Below, in pieces: positions 60,615 through 64,000 of a stretch of 64,000 nucleotides of DNA. Location: positions 45,696-109,695 of the forward strand of contig NZ_LITM01000001.1 of NCBI RefSeq assembly GCF_001275675.1, read 5' to 3'. The DNA comes from Lysinibacillus sp. FJAT-14745. GTDB lineage: Bacteria > Bacillota > Bacilli > Bacillales_A > Planococcaceae. Under the pieces are notes generated by a model. The model saw only the letters and a program-made list of their open reading frames with translations. It did no database searches and was not told the DNA's origin. The first letter of the stretch is position 1. Each line of letters begins with the position of its first letter. Position numbers and translations under genes: made by a program.

Positions 60615-61157
60615 ATGGTTAAACATATTTATGTCATTAGACATTGCGAAGCCCAAGGACAATCGTCGGATGCTTCTTTAACAGAACATGGCTTTCAACA
60701 GGCTGAAGTTTTAGCTGATTTTTTCACTGACAAAAAAATTGAACGAATTATTGCTAGTCCCTTTTTGCGAGCAATTCAAACTATAGAACCGCTGAGTACG
60801 AGGGAAAATATAAATATTGAAATTGACGAACGCCTTTCGGAACGTATTTTAAGCACTAGAGATTTACCTGATTGGTATGAAAAACTGCAAGCGACTTTTA
60901 CCGATATGGATTTGAAATTTGATGGTGGAGAGTCAAGTAACGAAGCAATGAAACGGATTGTTCATGTAGTTGAGGAAACTCTCCAAAGTGATGCCGAGCA
61001 TTCCATTATTGTTAGTCATGGAAATATAATTACTTTACTATTGAAGTATTATAATAATGATGTCGATATTCAAGTTTGGGGAAATTTAAGTAATCCAGAT
61101 ATTTTTCAATTAAGCACTAAGCATAATGAAATAACACTAGAACGTGTATGGAAATGA
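60615..61157 (+). CDS. Histidine phosphatase-family protein
   Basis: A 180-residue phosphoglycerate-mutase-like phosphatase. The catalytic IRHCEAQGQSS (7-17; usually RHGE, here RHCE) holds the phosphorylated His, and IIVSHGNI (about 132-139) the second His. IERIIASPFLRAIQT (about 45-59) is the usual middle motif. The Gly-to-Cys change in RHGE is common in this subgroup. AGGAGG precedes the ATG. The substrate is not known. Confidence 0.8.
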   Translation: MVKHIYVIRHCEAQGQSSDASLTEHGFQQAEVLADFFTDKKIERIIASPFLRAIQTIEPLSTRENINIEIDERLSERILSTRDLPDWYEKLQATFTDMDLKFDGGESSNEAMKRIVHVVEETLQSDAEHSIIVSHGNIITLLLKYYNNDVDIQVWGNLSNPDIFQLSTKHNEITLERVWK

Positions 61158-61277
61158 TAAAAGTTTGTTTTGCTTAAAAGCGCCTCCCGATATAACAAGA
61201 AGACCGCTTCTGAGCTACGTTTTCCTGCATTTGTTAGGGCGGCAGCAAGGGAGCGTATAAAAAATTGCGAATTAATC

Positions 61278-61307
61278 AGGTGGTATGAATCGAATTTCAT
61301 ACCACCT
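61278..61307. repeat. Hairpin AGGTGGTATGA/TCATACCACCT
   Basis: A perfect 11-bp inverted repeat with an 8-base loop, 28 bases before the next gene. There is no T run, so it may be an operator or a remnant of a repeat rather than a terminator. Confidence 0.5.
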
Positions 61308-61334
61308 ATTATTGTTGGTAAAAGGAGAATGAAG

Positions 61335-61985
61335 ATGGAGAGGATACTACAAGAAATACTCAATTGGATAAAATTAAATGATAAAAGGATTATTATTGGC
61401 ATTTCGGGACATGGAGCAGCAGGAAAAACAACGTTTGCCAATAAACTTATTAATGGTCTAAATCAAAATGAATTAAATTATATAAATACAGATCCGTATA
61501 TTGTTAGTTCAGATATACGTAAGCAAACAATTATCGACTATATATATCAAAATGAAAACCATCGTTTTAAAATGACGGCTTGTCATCCAGCGGCGCATCA
61601 TTTGCCTTCTTTAGAAAGAGATATTCAGATGGTTCGAGAAGGTCTAGATTTATTGACAATAGATACGCATTATATGAAAAGTGAGATGATTTCTTCAAAA
61701 ATTAAAGTAACGATTGTAGAGGGAATGAGTGTAGCATTTATTAATCCCAAATTATTTGATTTGAAAATTTATTTTTATACAGATAGTGAAACGGAATTAA
61801 TAAGAAGGTCGGGTCGTGATGTACTTGAAAGAGGAACCGATATCAATTATTTAAAGCAGTCCCATGAAGAACGTCGGATTCAATATGAATTGTTTATGCA
61901 TTCGTATAGCCAGCATTTTGATATCATTTTTAAAACTTCTGATGAAGTAGTATGTTTAGAAAAAAATCCATTTAATCCTGAATAA
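61335..61985 (+). CDS. Uridine kinase-like P-loop protein
   Basis: A 216-residue P-loop kinase: IIIGISGHGAAGKTTFANKL with Walker A at 25-33, then a metal-site-like YINTDPYI and the LID-like RRSGRDVLERG (about 155-165). It is similar in size and order to the kinase at 59949 but differs in sequence. The ATG at 61335 is chosen because AAAGGAG lies 8 bases upstream; the ATG at 61329 is too near. The frame is open further up but without a site. The substrate is not known. Confidence 0.8.
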   Translation: MERILQEILNWIKLNDKRIIIGISGHGAAGKTTFANKLINGLNQNELNYINTDPYIVSSDIRKQTIIDYIYQNENHRFKMTACHPAAHHLPSLERDIQMVREGLDLLTIDTHYMKSEMISSKIKVTIVEGMSVAFINPKLFDLKIYFYTDSETELIRRSGRDVLERGTDINYLKQSHEERRIQYELFMHSYSQHFDIIFKTSDEVVCLEKNPFNPE

Positions 61986-62033
61986 TATATAGTCATGTAT
62001 GCGGACTGTTCTTGATTTCCGTATATATGGATG

Positions 62034-62074
62034 AATCCCAAGGAAAAGCGGATAAGTCTCTTTTCCTTGGGATT
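62034..62074. terminator. Bidirectional terminator
   Basis: A 15-bp perfect stem (62034-62048 with 62060-62074) between converging genes. Confidence 0.9.
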
Positions 62075-62093
62075 TTGTATATGATAAATTCAA

Positions 62094-62489
62094 CTAATTC
62101 GAATAATTTCGCATGTAAACATAAAATTCAATACCTAGCATAAAGAGCGTTGCAATTAAAAATCCAATCATAAAAATTTCGTGTACAAGTGCAAAATACG
62201 CTATATAAATTACAATAGCAACTAAAAATAAGATTACAAGAAAATGAAACTTAACTGCTTTTTCATTATTCACGATTTGCTTTTTTATATTGCTATTACC
62301 TTTAATCAAATTATCTAAACTAATATTCATTTCATCGCTTAATAAAATTAAATTTTCAATATCAGGAGCACCTTTTTCTTGTTCCCATTTTGAAATGGCT
62401 TGTCTAGTTACACCGATTTTATTAGCCAATTGTTCTTGGCTTAAATTATTACTTTTGCGATAATCTAAAATCGATTTGCTAATTTGCAT
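62094..62489 (-). CDS. Membrane-bound XRE-family regulator
   Basis: A 131-residue protein: an N-terminal XRE helix-turn-helix (6-60; LDYRKSNNLSQEQLANKIGV, then RQAISKWEQEKGAPDIENLI) and two C-terminal membrane helices (about 80-100 and 105-124). Such HTH-membrane proteins regulate nearby genes in response to membrane state or are of unknown role. The ATG at 62489 is the family start and follows AAAGGA at 9 bases; the frame is open 66 codons upstream but without a site. Confidence 0.8.
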   Translation of the reverse strand: MQISKSILDYRKSNNLSQEQLANKIGVTRQAISKWEQEKGAPDIENLILLSDEMNISLDNLIKGNSNIKKQIVNNEKAVKFHFLVILFLVAIVIYIAYFALVHEIFMIGFLIATLFMLGIEFYVYMRNYSN

Positions 62490-62819
62490 TTTTATCATTC
62501 CTTTCATATTTGATATCATCACCATACCAAATTTACTGCTGTTGCAAACGAAACCAATAGTATCAAGTCCGCAACGCTCCGTTGATGAAAAAAGAGTGCC
62601 ATTGTTTTTAACCCTCTCGGCGTATCCAAACCTTCTTTTTTCAAGAAAATAAGATTTGCATACGAAGCAGAATTTTAGGTTCTTCACTAAAAGTCATGAT
62701 AGTTTTTCTATAAATTCAATAATCTTACATTTATCTGAAAAAGAAAAGTGAAAACTCACGTATGGTAATTGTTGTTGAGACAAACCAAAAGAAGAGTTTT
62801 CGCTTTGGAATTATACAAT
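62490..62819. other. 330-base gap with a long hairpin
   Basis: No gene. The frame upstream of the XRE gene is open to 62687 and gives Cys-rich residues unlike any family I know. AAAGTGAAAACTC (about 62743) can pair with GAGTTTTCGCTTT (about 62795), a possible end signal for the regulator side. Confidence 0.4.
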
Positions 62820-63470
62820 TTAATATTGAAATTTCACTCGAACAGTCGCATTAATGGCTATTTGACCTTGCTCAATAGGTGTAGAAATTTTGGAATCAAC
62901 CATCGCCATTGATCTATACAGGATAGGTGCACCTTCATGTTCCTCAACAATTTCAATTGGTTGTGGTTGTAAAGGCAAATGCATCGTCTCTGCAATTGTT
63001 TTAGCCTTCATTTGGGCATTATGAAGGGCTAAACTGAGAGCTTGTTGATAATAGGCATCTACATTGTCGATGTTGAATTGGATAGAGGAAATCCGATTTG
63101 CTCCATTTTCTACTGCTGTATCAATAATTTCACCAATCTGGCTCGTATCCGTTACTTTAACGGTAATAGCATTTGTTACTTCGTAGCCATTAAAAATCTG
63201 TTTGCCGTTCTCATAATCATAAAGTGGTGAAATAGTATAGAAAGCTGTTTGAATATTTTCTCTTGGGATATGGAGAGCTAAAAGAGATTGGATGACACGA
63301 TTCATAATAATTGCATTTTCCTGCTGTGCCTCTTGTACATTTTTCCCTCTTGTCTGGACTTCTATTTGGATTTGAACATAGTTTGGAGTAGCCACTACTT
63401 TTCCATTTCCGGTGACCTCAATCACGCGAGAAGTATGGGGCGATAGCTGACTAACATTTGCATAGTACAT
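62820..63470 (-). CDS. SIMPL-domain (DUF541) protein
   Basis: A 216-residue protein of the SIMPL family: VIEVTGNGKVVATPNYVQIQ (16-35), QEAQQENAIIMNRVIQSL, and YEVTNAITVKVTDTSQIGE (about 99-117), closing with GQIAINATVRVKF. Known members (BP26, YggE) form channel-like rings at the envelope, and others reduce oxidative stress. No signal peptide is present, so it may be cytoplasmic. AAAGGTGG lies before the ATG. It stands alone. Confidence 0.85.
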   Translation of the reverse strand: MYYANVSQLSPHTSRVIEVTGNGKVVATPNYVQIQIEVQTRGKNVQEAQQENAIIMNRVIQSLLALHIPRENIQTAFYTISPLYDYENGKQIFNGYEVTNAITVKVTDTSQIGEIIDTAVENGANRISSIQFNIDNVDAYYQQALSLALHNAQMKAKTIAETMHLPLQPQPIEIVEEHEGAPILYRSMAMVDSKISTPIEQGQIAINATVRVKFQY

Positions 63471-63544
63471 AGAATACCACCTTTCGAATGGTTCATATTA
63501 GTTATGCTATGCTGGCTACAGAGGAATATTGTTTAGCTATTTTC

Positions 63545-63650
63545 TTTACCTTTTCAATAATTTATCATGGAATTTTGTCAATAACAGTAAAGCTAAAACG
63601 GTTCCAATGATGGCTAAAAACATGTCCCATTGTACATCCCAGCGATCTCC
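63545..63650 (-). pseudogene. C-terminal remnant of a DUF2238/YjdF-type membrane protein
   Basis: The minus strand reads GDRWDVQWDMFLAIIGTVLA, then a Leu-rich helix and the tail TKFHDKLLKR with a stop. The WD-x-QWDMF and HDK pattern is the usual end of YjdF-like DUF2238 proteins. An in-frame stop lies directly before the Gly codon, and no start or upstream part is present. Confidence 0.55.
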
Positions 63651-63672
63651 CTAGTAGCTTACATCAACTAAA

Positions 63673-63701
63673 AAAGCGTCTAGTAATAGCACTGACGCTT
63701 T
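63673..63701 (-). terminator. Terminator of the yunC gene
   Basis: AAAGCGTC (63673-63680) pairs with GACGCTTT (63694-63701); on the minus strand a T run follows. Confidence 0.85.
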
Positions 63702-63721
63702 ATTTATGCAAAAGATAACTG

Positions 63722-64000
63722 TTATATCATTTTTAATAATGCCTCTATACCAGACATTCCTTCAGTAATACCGAGCTGCTGAGCTTCATAAGTAACGGAT
63801 TCTAATGGAGCCGTCAATAACTCATCAATGGTTTTCACGCCAACTGCTCGACCTGCAATGATTTTTCGGTCTGCTAAGCGATCATTTAATAAACCAACAT
63901 CTAAAGCCCCACACATGATGTAACCCATATCATTTGAAATTGTCAGTAGGGTTGTTTTCGGTAATTGGACCATTACAGCAGTGAAAAAATGCCCTTGAAT
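63722..64000 (-). CDS. yunC: YunC-family (DUF1805) protein, N-terminus outside the window
   Basis: A small cytoplasmic protein of which 92-93 residues are visible. The frame stays open to the window edge and reads IQGHFFTAVMVQLPKTTLLT, which matches YunC beyond its first few residues; the ATG at 63973 is therefore internal and the true start lies past 64000. GYIMCGALDVGLLNDRLADR and RAVGVKTIDELLTAPLESVT are the DUF1805 hallmarks. In B. subtilis yunC lies near purine-catabolism and sulfur genes; its role is unknown. Confidence 0.88.
   Translation of the reverse strand: MQGHFFTAVMVQLPKTTLLTISNDMGYIMCGALDVGLLNDRLADRKIIAGRAVGVKTIDELLTAPLESVTYEAQQLGITEGMSGIEALLKMI

Noticed and set aside
62490-62687. 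66-codon N-terminal extension of the XRE regulator
   Set aside because: The extension is Cys-rich and unlike the family, while a proper start with AAAGGA exists at 62489.
1-64000. tRNA, rRNA, CRISPR arrays, prophage or intact insertion sequences
   Set aside because: No cloverleaf-like sets, repeat-spacer series, phage structural genes or transposase genes were recognised on either strand.

Overview
The window is AT-rich DNA from a member of the Bacillales. Gene content (YunC, YvyF-like and DUF2225 proteins, CD3324-family protein, DUF1540 protein, BltD, an S-box riboswitch), strong AGGAGG-type ribosome binding sites and frequent TTG/GTG starts point to a Lysinibacillus-like bacterium; the genus is an inference from gene style. 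It reads as an ordinary but accessory-rich chromosomal stretch: many small transport, regulation and resistance modules, no rRNA, tRNA, CRISPR, phage or intact insertion sequence that I could recognise, but several short intergenic repeats and four decayed gene remnants.

Layout. 1-3.5 kb: a broken ABC ATPase with its permease, then a complete ABC transporter on the minus strand. 3.8-10 kb: a methyltransferase, a MocR-type regulator next to a D-Ala-D-Ala ligase (ddlR-ddl arrangement), a YitT-type membrane protein, a DUF2975/XRE pair and a cupin. 10-15.5 kb: a serine hydrolase, and an SgrR-like regulator divergent from an MFS exporter plus O-methyltransferase. 15.7-17.6 kb: a quinone/electrophile-type operon (FMN reductase, MhqO-like dioxygenase, internally deleted flavin reductase) behind a near-palindromic MhqR-like operator. 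17.6-23.2 kb: aldo/keto reductase, IclR regulator, APC permease, RidA-like protein, AI-2E transporter. 23.3-23.56 kb: a striking nested-hairpin element. 23.6-28.1 kb: CD3324 protein, two GNATs (one behind a short leader ORF), and a polyamine-type module with bltD, a MATE exporter and a divergent MerR regulator across a classic 19-bp-spaced promoter. 28.4-38 kb: SUKH and DUF4272 proteins, an erythromycin-esterase-like secreted protein, DUF2225/YvyF-like pair, HAD phosphatase, DedA protein, an S-box riboswitch upstream of a cyclase-family hydrolase, and another SUKH protein.

38-51.3 kb: an aldo/keto reductase and VOC protein, then a cell-envelope-stress region: BceAB-like transporter followed by a ComP/ComA-like two-component system on the minus strand, and divergently an OmpR/HAMP-kinase system, a lantibiotic-immunity-like ABC transporter and an erythromycin-esterase-like lipoprotein. 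51.4-55.4 kb: DUF1540 protein, an inverted-repeat element, a MocR regulator divergent from two EamA exporters. 55.4-64 kb: a second OmpR/kinase pair divergent from a second BcrA-type ABC transporter with a DUF4097 protein, then two uridine-kinase-like P-loop proteins around a histidine phosphatase, a membrane XRE regulator, a SIMPL protein, and yunC running off the right edge.

Together the genes look like sensing-and-export modules: regulator next to transporter recurs at least six times (SgrR-like/MFS, MerR/MATE, MocR/EamA, and three two-component-system/ABC sets). The most interesting points are the nested-hairpin element at 23.3 kb, the S-box in front of a cyclase-family gene, the bltD-MATE module, and the BceAB transporter followed by a NarL-type rather than a BceRS-type system.
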